The notes beneath the pieces are model-generated. The model saw only the letters and a program-made list of their open reading frames with translations, had not been told where the DNA came from and did no database searches. Made by a program: the position numbers and the translations under genes. A DNA stretch of 64,000 nt from Algoriphagus sp. (GTDB taxonomy: Bacteria > Bacteroidota > Bacteroidia > Cytophagales > Cyclobacteriaceae), in the NCBI GenBank assembly GCA_018336015.1, contig JAGXQZ010000050.1, forward strand, positions 124,001 through 188,000. Reading direction: 5' to 3'. Below are positions 9,678 through 18,893 of this stretch, one piece after another (positions within the stretch are counted from its first letter, which is position 1; each line of letters starts with the position of its first letter).

Positions 9678-9997
9678 TACGAATGGGTTACATCTGAATA
9701 GGTGGCCCAAAGTATCATTTTTAAGGCAAACCACCATTTAGGAAAATTAGAGATTCAACGACTTCATTTTGATTGGTAGGAAAGATCAGGGTTTACCAAA
9801 ACTTATTTAGAAAGACCCACTTCAATTTTACTTGACTGAACACTTCGCTTGCTTCTAGGTTTGAAATCTAGTGGACAATTCACGTGGCGAAAATTGGAAA
9901 TTCACTTAATCTGGATTTCTCTTCACTTGAATAATTGAAAGGGCATCATCATCTTGATTCCAAAGCCCAGTTCCCAATTCAACAAAACTCAAAAAGA
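9678..9997. other. 320-bp intergenic region between divergent genes
   Basis: This gap lies between the M28 peptidase start and the IorA-like start. It holds a candidate Bacteroidota promoter for the oxidoreductase genes (9832-9863). I see no RNA gene, long repeat or convincing small reading frame in the rest. Confidence 0.5.
9832..9863 (+). promoter_or_regulatory. candidate promoter of the IorAB-like operon
   Basis: TTG at 9832-9834 and TAGGTTTG at 9856-9863 are separated by 21 bases and match the Bacteroidota -33/-7 consensus (TTTG, TAnnTTTG). The predicted transcript would have a leader of about 130 bases before the ATG at 9998. Confidence 0.35.
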
Positions 9998-10471
9998 ATG
10001 ACCAAACTGCTGATCAACGGAATAGAGTATGAAGTAAATGCCGAAAATGGCATGCCTTTACTCTGGGCTATCAGAGAACAATGTGGATTGACTGGAACTA
10101 AGTTTGGGTGCGGAATCGCCCAATGCGGGGCCTGCACGGTTCATCTGGACGGGCAGCCCATCCGCTCCTGCATCACTCCCGCGATCAGTGCCGAGGGGAA
10201 ATCGATCACCACCATTGAAGGACTTGCAAAAAATCCAAACACCCTCCACATCGTGCAAGAAGCCTGGATTGCCGAGCAAACCCCTCAATGCGGGTATTGC
10301 CAGTCCGGTCAGATCATGTCCGCCGTAGCACTTCTGAACGAGCATCCTGATCCTACCGATGAGCAGATTGATGCTGCCATGTCTGGAAATATCTGTCGCT
10401 GCGGAATGTATGGCCGGATCCGATCTGCCATCAAGCGTGCTTCGGCCTCACTTCAATCTTCTACCCTTTAA
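9998..10471 (+). CDS. (2Fe-2S)-binding subunit of a xanthine dehydrogenase-family oxidoreductase (IorA-like)
   Basis: This is the small electron-transfer subunit of a molybdenum hydroxylase, passing electrons from the Mo subunit. The 157-residue protein has the plant-type ferredoxin cysteines in [16 protein letters not shown] with the fourth Cys in IRSCITP. The C-terminal all-helical second cluster motif is [12 protein letters not shown] plus [12 protein letters not shown]. The ATG at 9998 ([18 protein letters not shown]) matches the family N-terminus; an upstream in-frame start at 9935 adds an unlikely extension. The large subunit follows after 11 bases. It resembles isoquinoline 1-oxidoreductase alpha subunits, but the true substrate is unknown. 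Confidence 0.93.
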   Translation: MTKLLINGIEYEVNAENGMPLLWAIREQCGLTGTKFGCGIAQCGACTVHLDGQPIRSCITPAISAEGKSITTIEGLAKNPNTLHIVQEAWIAEQTPQCGYCQSGQIMSAVALLNEHPDPTDEQIDAAMSGNICRCGMYGRIRSAIKRASASLQSSTL

Positions 10472-10482
10472 TCCAGCTGAAC

Positions 10483-12708
10483 ATGAAAAAATGGACTAGA
10501 CGCGCATTTATTGGAGCTGGAGTATTGGCTGGTGGCACCTTGGTACTGGGAATAGCTATCCGTCCCGGTAACCGAGCTTCTAAAGTTGCCGGTTTGATCG
10601 CTTCCGAAGGAGAGACCGTCATGAATATCTGGCTGAAAATCGCCCCGGACAACATTATCACTGCCATCATCCCTCATGCCGAAATGGGTCAGGGAGTGCA
10701 TACCGCCCTAGCAATGATGCTAGCGGATGAAATGGATGCAGATTGGTCAAAAGTGAAATTTGAAGAGGCTCCTGCGGAAAAAGAATACGCCAATTACTCG
10801 ATTGCAAAGGGTTTTATCGCAGGTAATGCCCATTTCCCCAAATTCCTTGATGAAACCATCAATGGCATTTTCCTCACAGCAGTAAAGTCGCTCAACTTCC
10901 AAATCACAGGAGGAAGCGCCTCGGTACGGTTCACCGGACAAGATGCCATGCGCATCGCAGGAGCAGCAGCAAAGGCGATGCTCCTACAAGCTGCGGCAGA
11001 CACTTGGAAAGTGCCGGCTGAAGAACTGGTAGCCGAAAAGAGTTTCGTCAAGCATGCAAACAGTGGCCGAAGTGCCTCCTTTGGTGAATTGGCACCCGCA
11101 GCTGCCAAGGTCAAAACCCCAAGCCATCCCAAGCTGAAGTCACAAAAGGAATTTACCCTTATGGGCACATCACAGCCAAGATTGGACATTCCGGCCAAGG
11201 TGACTGGAGAAGCCAAGTTTGGAATGGATGTACAGGTACCCGGAATGAAATACGCCACGGTCAAAGCAGCTCCGGTCTTTGGAAGTAAAGTGAAATCTGT
11301 GGATACCACTGTCGGCTCAGGTCAATCTGGAGTCCTCAAGATTGTAAACTTAGGCGATGCTGTCGCTGTAGTTGCTGAAGGATATTGGCAGGCGAAAACA
11401 GCTCTGGATACACTTCCGATTTCGTTTGAATCCACAGAAAATGATGGCCTAAATCAAGCCGAAATCTTATCGAGATACCGAAAGGCCATGGATACCGACC
11501 TCGCTGAAGGAAATCTTGAAACCCACTTCAAAAATGGTGACGCATCTAAAGCCCTTCAGGAAGCAAAGGTCCTGATCGAAGCCGAGTATCAGCTACCTTT
11601 CTTGGCACATGCCACCATGGAACCGATGAACTGTACCGCATGGGTACAGCCTGGAAAATGCGAAATCTGGTGTGGTAGCCAAAATCCCCTCGGAGTCAAA
11701 GCCGCCGCTGCCGAAGTCTTAGAGTTGGAATTGGATCAGGTAACCGTACATAATCAGCTTTTGGGAGGAGGTTTTGGAAGACGCTCGGAGACTGATGTGA
11801 TCAAGCAGGCCATCCTGATCGCCAAGGAAGTGGACTTCCCGGTCAAATTGATTTGGTCGCGTGAAGAGGACACCCAACACGACTTCTATCGGGAAGCGAC
11901 CCTCAGCCGACTAAAGGCGGGATTGGACGAATCTGGTATTCCTACAGCGTATTCCCATCAATTTATTTTCAAGCATCATCCGCCTGAGGCTGCGGACATT
12001 CCTTATGCCGTACCCAACCAATTGATCCAGTATTCCAGTCCTCCTTCACATGTTCCTTGGGGCAATTGGCGAAGTGTGGATCACTCCACACACGGTTTTT
12101 TGAGCGAATCATTCATTGATGAGATGGCTCATGCTGCCAAAAAAGACCCAGTTGCCTATCGAAAATCCCTGATCAAAGATCATCCGAGACTTCTGGCTGT
12201 CTTAGAATTAGCTTATGAAAAGTCAAACTGGGGGAGTCCCCTTCCTGCCAATTGGGGCAGAGGAGTAGCTATAGGACAGTCCTTTGGGTCAGTCGTGGCC
12301 GAAGTGGCCGAGGTGGAAGTCAACTTGGAAGGAAAAGTCAAAGTACATCGGGTCGTTTGCGTAGCAGATCCGGGATTTGCCATTCACCCGGATGGATTCA
12401 CGGCGCAGATGGAAAGCGGGATCATTTACGGATTGGCAGCGGCCATGACCGGAGAGATCACCATCGAAAATGGTGCCGTGGCACAGGGTAATTTTCACAA
12501 CTATCCTGTGACACGAATGAGTGAGGCCCCTAAAATAGAAACCCACATCCTGAACTCAGGAAATGCCCCTGGAGGTGCAGGCGAACCTAGTACCCCATTT
12601 ATCGCTCCTGCTGTGACCAATGCCATCTTTGCAGCTACAGGAATCCGAATCCGTCAGCTTCCAATCTCCAAAACTGATTTGCGGGTATCTATTCGCCAAA
12701 CAACCTGA
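10483..12708 (+). CDS. molybdopterin-binding subunit of a xanthine dehydrogenase-family oxidoreductase (IorB-like), Tat-exported
   Basis: This is the catalytic subunit carrying the molybdenum cofactor. The N-terminus MKKWTRRAFIGAGVLAGGTL is a twin-arginine signal, so the folded holoenzyme should be exported through the Tat system (tatC is at 2692). Family motifs include PHAEMGQGVHTALAMMLADE, LGGGFGRRSETDV, and near the C-terminus GAGEPSTPFIAPAVTNAI, whose Glu is the expected catalytic base. The 741-residue length fits the single-polypeptide IorB type. It forms an operon with the (2Fe-2S) subunit just upstream. Aldehydes or N-heterocycles are typical substrates of relatives; the actual one is not deducible. 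Confidence 0.93.
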   Translation: MKKWTRRAFIGAGVLAGGTLVLGIAIRPGNRASKVAGLIASEGETVMNIWLKIAPDNIITAIIPHAEMGQGVHTALAMMLADEMDADWSKVKFEEAPAEKEYANYSIAKGFIAGNAHFPKFLDETINGIFLTAVKSLNFQITGGSASVRFTGQDAMRIAGAAAKAMLLQAAADTWKVPAEELVAEKSFVKHANSGRSASFGELAPAAAKVKTPSHPKLKSQKEFTLMGTSQPRLDIPAKVTGEAKFGMDVQVPGMKYATVKAAPVFGSKVKSVDTTVGSGQSGVLKIVNLGDAVAVVAEGYWQAKTALDTLPISFESTENDGLNQAEILSRYRKAMDTDLAEGNLETHFKNGDASKALQEAKVLIEAEYQLPFLAHATMEPMNCTAWVQPGKCEIWCGSQNPLGVKAAAAEVLELELDQVTVHNQLLGGGFGRRSETDVIKQAILIAKEVDFPVKLIWSREEDTQHDFYREATLSRLKAGLDESGIPTAYSHQFIFKHHPPEAADIPYAVPNQLIQYSSPPSHVPWGNWRSVDHSTHGFLSESFIDEMAHAAKKDPVAYRKSLIKDHPRLLAVLELAYEKSNWGSPLPANWGRGVAIGQSFGSVVAEVAEVEVNLEGKVKVHRVVCVADPGFAIHPDGFTAQMESGIIYGLAAAMTGEITIENGAVAQGNFHNYPVTRMSEAPKIETHILNSGNAPGGAGEPSTPFIAPAVTNAIFAATGIRIRQLPISKTDLRVSIRQTT

Positions 12709-12743
12709 TCCTTATTCTTCCATTCAAACTTCACTAAATCACT

Positions 12744-12935
12744 ATGGGACTATTCTGGAATCTTCTCCAACAAAGCCAAATCTCTGAACAAAGCACCCGG
12801 GCCTCCACCCTAGAAGCCCGGGTGGCCTATTTGGAACATGAGCTTCGCAAAACTCAGGAAGTACTGATCAAAACGCTCAAAATCCTCGAAGAGCAAAGTG
12901 GAAAAGACATCAACGGGGACGGTAAAATCGGGTAA
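12744..12935 (+). CDS. small coiled-coil protein ending in an EF-hand-like loop, 63 aa
   Basis: The protein MGLFWNLLQQSQISEQ... is mostly one predicted amphipathic helix with heptad-like spacing (TLEARVAYLEHELRKTQEVL). It ends in DINGDGKIG, which matches the D-x-N-x-D-G calcium loop seen in EF-hands and dockerins. It begins 35 bases after the IorB-like gene and could be on the same transcript. The family is not recognised. An alternative is that it is a chance frame, but the helix plus calcium-loop composition and a proper ATG make it likely real. Confidence 0.6.
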   Translation: MGLFWNLLQQSQISEQSTRASTLEARVAYLEHELRKTQEVLIKTLKILEEQSGKDINGDGKIG

Positions 12936-13072
12936 AGATCTTTATTCAAAAATCTCTAAGTCTCTTTTTTTCAAGTCATCAATTCTGCCATAGGTCATTT
13001 TGAATTAGGAAGGAATCAATCATTTTCTCATATTGAGACAATAGAAATTGACTCTTAAACCCTTTCTAAATC

Positions 13073-14737
13073 ATGAAAAATAACCGTCGTGACTTTTTGC
13101 AAAAAATCGGACTGGGAACAGCCGGGATTGCAGCAGCTCCATTTACAGTAGGTGCACAACCAATCACTCCATCTACACCAGCGTGGGATGATGAGCAATA
13201 CCTGAAAATCGGAGATGATATTGCCATCGCTGATACCAGCTTCGGTAAAATCCGTGGCTACCAGTTGAATGGTGTTTACACTTTCCTAGGTGTACCCTAT
13301 GGTGCAAATACTGCAGGGAAAAATCGATTTATGCCTCCTCAAAAACCCGAAAAATGGGAAGGAATCAAGGATACCATCTGGTGGGGAAATACTGCGCCTC
13401 AGATCATGGACAATCGTTATGCGGCTGTTCATTATTCATTCGCAGATCATTGGAACTATGACGATGTCTCCGAAGACTGTCTCAAACTGAATGTCTGGAC
13501 CAATGGATTGGCTGATGGGAAAAAAAGACCTGTATTAGTTTGGCTTCACGGAGGAGGATTCACCAACGGTAACGGAATCGAACAGGATGGCTACCACGGA
13601 GAGAATTTCGCCAAAAGCAAAGATGTGGTCTTTGTCTCCATCAATCACCGATTAGGGCCTATTGGATTTACGGACCTCTCCGGAGTAGGAGGAGAGAAAT
13701 ATGCTTCCTCCGGTAATGTCAGCCAACTCGACATCATCGCTTCGCTTCACTGGGTGCGGGACAACATCGCCAATTTTGGAGGTGATCCGGGAAATGTCAC
13801 CATCATGGGACAATCCGGCGGAGGCGCCAAAGTCACTTGTACGATGTCGATGCCGGCAGCCAAAGGTTTGGTTCATAAGGGTGTTGCACTTAGCGGATCG
13901 ATGCTTAAAGCGAATGATCAGGATTACGCCAGAAAATTGGGCCGATACGTCTTGGAAGCTGCTGGTTTGACGCCGGATAATGTGGATAAGCTTCAGGAAA
14001 TTCCCTGGAGAGAATACATCGATATTGCCAATAAAGCACTGGATCGTATGCGAAAGGAAAACCCACAACCCGGATTCAGAGGGGGATTTGGGCCTGTGGC
14101 GGATGGAGTCAATGTGCCGAAAGGGGAGTTTTTTTCCAATCCCAACGACCATACGGCTGACATGCCGCTAATGATCTGCACGACCTTTCACGAGTGGGGG
14201 GCTACCCGCACCAATCCACAATTGGAAGCTGCGGGTGAAACCGAGATCATTGAAGCCATGAAACAGCGATTTGGTGACAAATCCGCTGAAGTATATCGGG
14301 CCTATGCAGCCAATTTTCCTGGGAAAAAACCTGCAGAAATTATGACCCTTGCCGCATCCAACCGCGCCAATGCAGTGGCCTGTGGTAATGCAAAAGCCAA
14401 ACAAAAAGCCCCAGTATATATGGCTTGGTTTGGTTGGGAGCCCAATCTTTACAATGGCAGAATGCGCGCTTTTCACTGCATAGACATTTGCTTCTGGTAT
14501 GACAATACCGACCGGATGTATACTCATACCGGTGGAGGTAAACGCCCCAGATTGCTTTCCGAGAAAATGTCAACCTCTTTGCTAGCCTTTATGAAAACCG
14601 GAAATCCAAACGCAGGTGTACTACCCAATTGGCCCAAATTCACGACCGAAAAAGGGGAAACGATGATCCTGAATGACACCTGTGAAGTCAAAAATGATCC
14701 GGATCGTGAAGCCAGAAAAGCTCTTCCCATAGCTTAA
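13073..14737 (+). CDS. type-B carboxylesterase with Tat-like signal
   Basis: This 554-residue alpha/beta-hydrolase should hydrolyse carboxylic esters outside the cytoplasm. The N-terminus MKNNRRDFLQKIGLGTAGIA has the RR-x-F-L twin-arginine pattern followed by a hydrophobic stretch. Type-B carboxylesterase signatures are present: GVPYGANTAGKNRF, EDCLKLNVWTN, the oxyanion-hole motif WLHGGGFTNGNG, and the nucleophile elbow TIMGQSGGGAKV. A His in the C-terminal region (AFHCIDICFWYDN) is the likely triad member. It lies 137 bases after the small coiled-coil gene. The substrate is unknown. Confidence 0.93.
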   Translation: MKNNRRDFLQKIGLGTAGIAAAPFTVGAQPITPSTPAWDDEQYLKIGDDIAIADTSFGKIRGYQLNGVYTFLGVPYGANTAGKNRFMPPQKPEKWEGIKDTIWWGNTAPQIMDNRYAAVHYSFADHWNYDDVSEDCLKLNVWTNGLADGKKRPVLVWLHGGGFTNGNGIEQDGYHGENFAKSKDVVFVSINHRLGPIGFTDLSGVGGEKYASSGNVSQLDIIASLHWVRDNIANFGGDPGNVTIMGQSGGGAKVTCTMSMPAAKGLVHKGVALSGSMLKANDQDYARKLGRYVLEAAGLTPDNVDKLQEIPWREYIDIANKALDRMRKENPQPGFRGGFGPVADGVNVPKGEFFSNPNDHTADMPLMICTTFHEWGATRTNPQLEAAGETEIIEAMKQRFGDKSAEVYRAYAANFPGKKPAEIMTLAASNRANAVACGNAKAKQKAPVYMAWFGWEPNLYNGRMRAFHCIDICFWYDNTDRMYTHTGGGKRPRLLSEKMSTSLLAFMKTGNPNAGVLPNWPKFTTEKGETMILNDTCEVKNDPDREARKALPIA

Positions 14738-14756
14738 TCCTTGGACTCAAAGCTCT

Positions 14757-14811
14757 AAAAGACTTGGATTTATCAGAAAGATTCCCCTTTTTGAAGTCCA
14801 AGTCTTTTTAT
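14757..14811 (+). terminator. terminator after the carboxylesterase
   Basis: AAAAGACTTGGA (14757-14768) pairs with TCCAAGTCTTTT (14797-14808) around a 28-base loop and is followed by T-rich sequence. It ends three bases before the ATG of the next gene, which might therefore have its own promoter inside or depend on read-through. Confidence 0.6.
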
Positions 14812-14813
14812 TT

Positions 14814-15188
14814 ATGAGAAAAAAATCAAACCTTTTACCCATACTACTAGGTGCATTTATTGGTGCCTTCGGCTATTGGACAACAGATTTTTCAGAAGGA
14901 AATGCGCTGTATCATTCGCTGTTCTACATCAAGGCTCCCGGAGCATTTTCAGCAACACTTCTTATCGGCATCTTTAGAAAAAACCAACCCGCATGGAATG
15001 CCTTGATGGTTTCTTTAGGAGTAATGCTGGGAATGCTTTCTCGGATTTTTGCAGATATGATTGTAGATCCGAGTTCACATAATTTGTTCCCTTTTGAGTT
15101 AATGATAGGCTTAGCGATCGTTTTACCGGTTTCATTCGTAGGGGCCTATCTCATTCACGGTGTCTTTTTCATCGCCGGTAAAAATTAA
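14814..15188 (+). CDS. small integral membrane protein, 124 aa
   Basis: Four hydrophobic segments can be seen: LLPILLGAFIGAFGYW, APGAFSATLLIGIF, ALMVSLGVMLGMLSRIFAD and IGLAIVLPVSFVGAYLIHG. The ends are charged. No enzymatic motif is visible and no family is recognised. It follows the esterase on the same strand, with a terminator hairpin in between, and precedes the phosphorylase gene by 72 bases. Confidence 0.7.
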   Translation: MRKKSNLLPILLGAFIGAFGYWTTDFSEGNALYHSLFYIKAPGAFSATLLIGIFRKNQPAWNALMVSLGVMLGMLSRIFADMIVDPSSHNLFPFELMIGLAIVLPVSFVGAYLIHGVFFIAGKN

Positions 15189-15260
15189 TTTCTGGCCTCC
15201 CAATGGCCAATCCTTCGTAACTTTCACGCAGTTATTTGTCATCCTAATTTCTCGTTACCT

Positions 15261-16916
15261 ATGACCGACTTTAGAAACTACAAGGTTCCTTATGAACCTG
15301 CGTCTGAATATTCCAAGTCCGTGGCCTACTTCTCCATGGAGTTTGCGATCCATCAGCCTTTGAAAATTTACAGTGGAGGATTAGGCTTCCTATCCGGGTC
15401 ACATTTGCGCAGTGCATACGAACTGAAGCAAAACCTAATCGGAATCGGAATCTTATGGAAATATGGCTACTATGACCAAAGCCGCAATCAAGATCAGACA
15501 CTTAAGCCAGAGTGGTATGAAAAAAACTACAGTTTTCTCGAGGATACCGGTATCAAGTTTACGGTACCTGTGCATGATCAACCGGTTTGGGTAAAAGCCT
15601 GGTACTTGGCGCCAGATACCTTCCGAAGTGCTCCATTATTTTTGCTAAGCACAGATCTGCCAGAAAATGACTACCTCAGTCAGACCATCACTCACAAACT
15701 TTACGATGCTGATACTGCTGCAAAAATTGCCCAAATGATCATTTTGGGAATCGGCGGTGCCAAGCTGGTAGACGAACTCAACTTTAATCCTGATGTCTAT
15801 CACCTCAATGAAGCGCACGGATTAAGCAGCGTCTTTTACCTGATGAAAAAATTCGGCAATAAAGAGGAGGTGAAAAAGCGACTTGTCTTCACTACGCACA
15901 CCCCCGAAGAAGCAGGTAACGAAAAGCACGAGTTTTACCTCTGCAATAAAATGAGCTACTTCTACGGTCACAGCATCGACGAAGTCAAGGCTCTCACAGG
16001 AATAGAAGGCTCGATGTTTAATCACAGCTTGGCCGCTTTGAGATTTGCACATGCTGCCAACGGTGTGAGTAAGCTTCACGGTGAAGTAAGCCGCAGGATG
16101 TGGGGAGAATACTCCGACATCCCGGAGATACAATCCATTACCAATGCCCAAAACTGGAAATATTGGGCAGATAAGCAGCTTTACCGTTTTATGGAGGAGG
16201 CCGACAACGAGGGCTTCGATGATCGTAAGCGATATCTAAAAAAGCGTGCCTTCGATATTGTAGCCGACCAAACCGGTAAAATCATGGACCCTGACGTGCT
16301 CACAATCGTATGGGCCAGACGTTTTGCCGCATACAAAAGACCGGAGTTGATCACTCGGGATATGGAGAAGTTTGAAGAACTGGTCAGTAATACCCAACAT
16401 CCCATACAAATCATCTGGGCAGGCAAGCCTTATCCGATGGACTATGGCGCAATCTCTGTGTTCAACTCTCTGGTCCATTTGAGCAAGCGCTACAAAAACG
16501 TGGCCGTCTGCGTAGGATACGAACTCGCCCTGAGCAAGCGGCTAAAGCAAGCCTCTGACATCTGGCTCAACAATCCCCGCGTACCTCGTGAAGCATCTGG
16601 CACCTCAGGAATGACCGCCTCTATGAACGGATCGGTTAATTTCAGCACCTATGACGGTTGGATTTGTGAGTTTGCCAGACATGGGGAAAACTGCTTCATC
16701 GTGCCTCAGGCGGACTACCATAATCTCAACATCCAAGATCAGGACGAGCATGATTTACATCACTTGTATGAAATCTTGAAAGGGGAAATTTTACCGCTCT
16801 ATTACAGCAATAAGAGAAAATGGAGAGACATTGTGCAGGCAGGTATGCATGATGTGCGCTATGAATTTGAAAGTAATCGGATGGCGAAAGAGTACTATGA
16901 ATTGATGTATAAATAG
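15261..16916 (+). CDS. glgP: alpha-glucan phosphorylase-like protein (GT35), PLP lysine replaced
   Basis: The 551-residue protein resembles the short alpha-glucan phosphorylases that release glucose 1-phosphate from glycogen or maltodextrin. It has SVAYFSMEFAIHQPLKIYSGG near the N-terminus (shown here as two adjoining motifs, VAYFSMEFAIHQPL and KIYSGGLGFLSG), NPDVYHLNEAHGLSS, FTTHTPEEAGNEKHE, and RRFAAYKRPEL. The C-terminal cofactor motif normally reads EASGT-[SG]-x-M-K; here it is EASGTSGMTASMNGS, with Thr at residue 452 where the PLP-binding Lys is expected. So the assignment to the family is firm, but classical PLP-dependent phosphorolysis is uncertain. It stands alone with a terminator downstream. 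Confidence 0.85.
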   Translation: MTDFRNYKVPYEPASEYSKSVAYFSMEFAIHQPLKIYSGGLGFLSGSHLRSAYELKQNLIGIGILWKYGYYDQSRNQDQTLKPEWYEKNYSFLEDTGIKFTVPVHDQPVWVKAWYLAPDTFRSAPLFLLSTDLPENDYLSQTITHKLYDADTAAKIAQMIILGIGGAKLVDELNFNPDVYHLNEAHGLSSVFYLMKKFGNKEEVKKRLVFTTHTPEEAGNEKHEFYLCNKMSYFYGHSIDEVKALTGIEGSMFNHSLAALRFAHAANGVSKLHGEVSRRMWGEYSDIPEIQSITNAQNWKYWADKQLYRFMEEADNEGFDDRKRYLKKRAFDIVADQTGKIMDPDVLTIVWARRFAAYKRPELITRDMEKFEELVSNTQHPIQIIWAGKPYPMDYGAISVFNSLVHLSKRYKNVAVCVGYELALSKRLKQASDIWLNNPRVPREASGTSGMTASMNGSVNFSTYDGWICEFARHGENCFIVPQADYHNLNIQDQDEHDLHHLYEILKGEILPLYYSNKRKWRDIVQAGMHDVRYEFESNRMAKEYYELMYK

Positions 16917-16933
16917 AAATCTGTACAGACTAG

Positions 16934-16977
16934 AAAAAGAAATAGCCTCGAATGAAAATTCGGGGCTATTTCTTTTT
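16934..16977. terminator. bidirectional terminator after the phosphorylase
   Basis: AAAAAGAAATAGCC and GGCTATTTCTTTTT flank an inner CGAAT/ATTCG stem. A-run and T-run on the two sides make it suitable for both the phosphorylase gene and the convergent gene ending at 16986. Confidence 0.85.
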
Positions 16978-16985
16978 GAAGCACA

Positions 16986-17450
16986 TTATGCCAAAGATTC
17001 CAACCTCCTGGCCAATTCTTCCTTATTGGATTTAAGTAGCTGACTGAGCTTTTCCTGATCCTCGATGCTTTCTTTCATCCAAGCAACACAAGGGCTCGAC
17101 TCATCAAAGACTTTTATCTCCAAATTGAAAGAAGAAGCAAACTTTAAAAAAACATTGATTAGAAACTTCTGGTTAGGCGTTTTTACTATGACGCCGATTC
17201 TTTTATGAACCGAACCGGTGTTCCTGAATTCTCCAAGTCGCTTCACAAAGGCCATGACATCAATTTGATATCCGATAGCTGAACTTCCGGAAAAATCATA
17301 TACAGTTGGAAAATCGATTCTATAGTCTTGATGATTGAATAATTCGCCAAGAAGATCCACCATATCCTTAGGAAAGATCTTTCCCTGAAAGCTGATGACA
17401 ATCACTCCAAGCTCTTGGTTGATGGCAATTTGAAAACAGTTGCTTGGCAT
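16986..17450 (-). CDS. hypothetical protein, possible STAS/SpoIIAA-like fold, 154 aa
   Basis: The protein begins MPSNCFQIAINQELGVIVIS and has alternating beta and helix segments (FQGKIFPKDMVDLLGELF, FPTVYDFSGSSAIG). This resembles the SpoIIAA-like/STAS architecture used by many small signalling proteins, but the match is only by eye. No signal peptide is present, so it should be cytoplasmic. The C-terminus is a charged helix (EKLSQLLKSNKEELARRLE). It lies about 290 bases from the sensor kinase start side; that gap holds no convincing gene. Confidence 0.7.
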   Translation of the reverse strand: MPSNCFQIAINQELGVIVISFQGKIFPKDMVDLLGELFNHQDYRIDFPTVYDFSGSSAIGYQIDVMAFVKRLGEFRNTGSVHKRIGVIVKTPNQKFLINVFLKFASSFNLEIKVFDESSPCVAWMKESIEDQEKLSQLLKSNKEELARRLESLA

Positions 17451-17743
17451 TTTCTCCGGATTTTTGACCTAAATCGGACCTAAAGATTGTCCAATTAGTT
17501 CCATAGATTCCTTATCAAGTACTTGATTAAGAATACAATCTAAACCGTAAACTCCTTTTTTCCAGTCTGTCAATGTTCTTCCTGGTCTGATTTGATAGTA
17601 AATGTGCCTTTTTGTACATAAAGAGTAACTGATTGATCTTTCATGTGTATAAAAAATAAATATGAAAAGATTAGTGGAGTTGATTTGATAGCTTGGGAAT
17701 TCTGATGTTAAAAAAATCTGCAACGTCTGCTTTGCTGGTAATG

Positions 17744-18829
17744 TTAAGGAAAACTAATTCTAAATGTTGTTCCTTTGTTTACCTCACTTTCCACTTCGAT
17801 TTTGCCTCCAAGTGAAGTGACATGATGGTATACTAAGTACAATCCTACTCCCTTGCTGTCGGAGTTACCATGAAAGGATTGATTCAGCTTAAAAATACGA
17901 CTACCCACTTTTTCCAGATCCATTCCCTGACCATTATCCTCCACGCTTAGTTGGAGTGCTTCATCTATTGATTTGGTAGAAAAGTGAATTGTCGGATAGA
18001 CTTCCGGGCGGGCATACTTGATTGAATTGGTGATGAGATTGAGGAATATGCTTTCAAGGTATTCTCGATTAAAATCTACCGTGTCACCTTCCGCAAAATC
18101 ATAAGTAATCGTCGCCTTTGCGGAATCGATCAGAGATTTGATTGAAATTGAAACTGAACTCAGCACTTCAGTCAGGATGATGGATTCGATAGAGGCTTCT
18201 TTTTCGTGCCGTTCCTTTAGCACATCAATGTACTTATTGAGCGTAAAAGAAAGTTTTTTACCTGAATTTCTGACCAATTGAATGAGTTCGAGTGTCTCCC
18301 GATCTTTAATTTTTTCAGCATCCAGCAGATCAAATGCTGAAAGTAGATTATTCACAGGTGCCCGAAGGTCATGTGAGGTAGAGAAGGTAAGCTGCTTCAA
18401 TTCCTGATTCAGTTGACTCAGTTGGGTCAAAAGGGAGTTACGCTGAGCTTCGATTTCCTTTTGATGAGTAATGTTTTTGGCAATCGCAAAAACGACTTGT
18501 TGGCTATTGACAGGCATGGAGGTCCACGAAAGCCATACCGTCTCTCCTGTTTTTGTCAAATATCTGTTTTCAAAATTCAAAAGCGGCTTTGATTGGAGTA
18601 GCTGCTCCCTCACTCTAGTCGTGGTAGTTTTATCTTCGGGATGGATAAAGTCACTGATTGGGCGACTGTATAGTTCTTCCATACTATAGCCCAATACTTT
18701 AGAGACAGAAGTATTGATTTTTTTGAAATAGCCGTCAAAACCGGCGATACAAAAAAGGTCCGCCGTCAACTCAAAAAACAATTCATAATCAAATTTTGTC
18801 GGGCTCATAGGTTTTTTAGGGGCCTTCAA
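17744..18829 (-). CDS. PAS-domain sensor histidine kinase
   Basis: This 361-residue cytoplasmic kinase has a PAS domain at about residues 15-125 (ADLFCIAGFDGYFKKINTS, LGYSMEEL, ISDFIHPED). A short coiled coil leads to the HisKA domain with the phospho-acceptor at His153 (FSTSHDLRAPVNNLLSAF). The HATPase domain has LESIFLNLITNSIKYARP (N-box), VEDNGQGMDLEKVG and SKGVGLYLVYHHVTSLGG. There is no membrane segment, so the signal is probably internal, for example redox or a ligand in the PAS pocket. No adjacent regulator is encoded; it may act with other regulators. An internal ATG at 18808 is an alternative start. Confidence 0.93.
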   Translation of the reverse strand: MKAPKKPMSPTKFDYELFFELTADLFCIAGFDGYFKKINTSVSKVLGYSMEELYSRPISDFIHPEDKTTTTRVREQLLQSKPLLNFENRYLTKTGETVWLSWTSMPVNSQQVVFAIAKNITHQKEIEAQRNSLLTQLSQLNQELKQLTFSTSHDLRAPVNNLLSAFDLLDAEKIKDRETLELIQLVRNSGKKLSFTLNKYIDVLKERHEKEASIESIILTEVLSSVSISIKSLIDSAKATITYDFAEGDTVDFNREYLESIFLNLITNSIKYARPEVYPTIHFSTKSIDEALQLSVEDNGQGMDLEKVGSRIFKLNQSFHGNSDSKGVGLYLVYHHVTSLGGKIEVESEVNKGTTFRISFP

Positions 18830-18893
18830 GATACACGAGGTGATGAATTGTTGAGTTGAACTTACATTAAATGTAAATGAACTGTAGAGCTCC

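Noticed and set aside
17469..17723. Reverse frame of 84 residues between two genes
   Set aside because: The composition (many Tyr, Phe, Ile, His) looks like translated AT-rich intergenic DNA, with no motif or sensible N-terminus.
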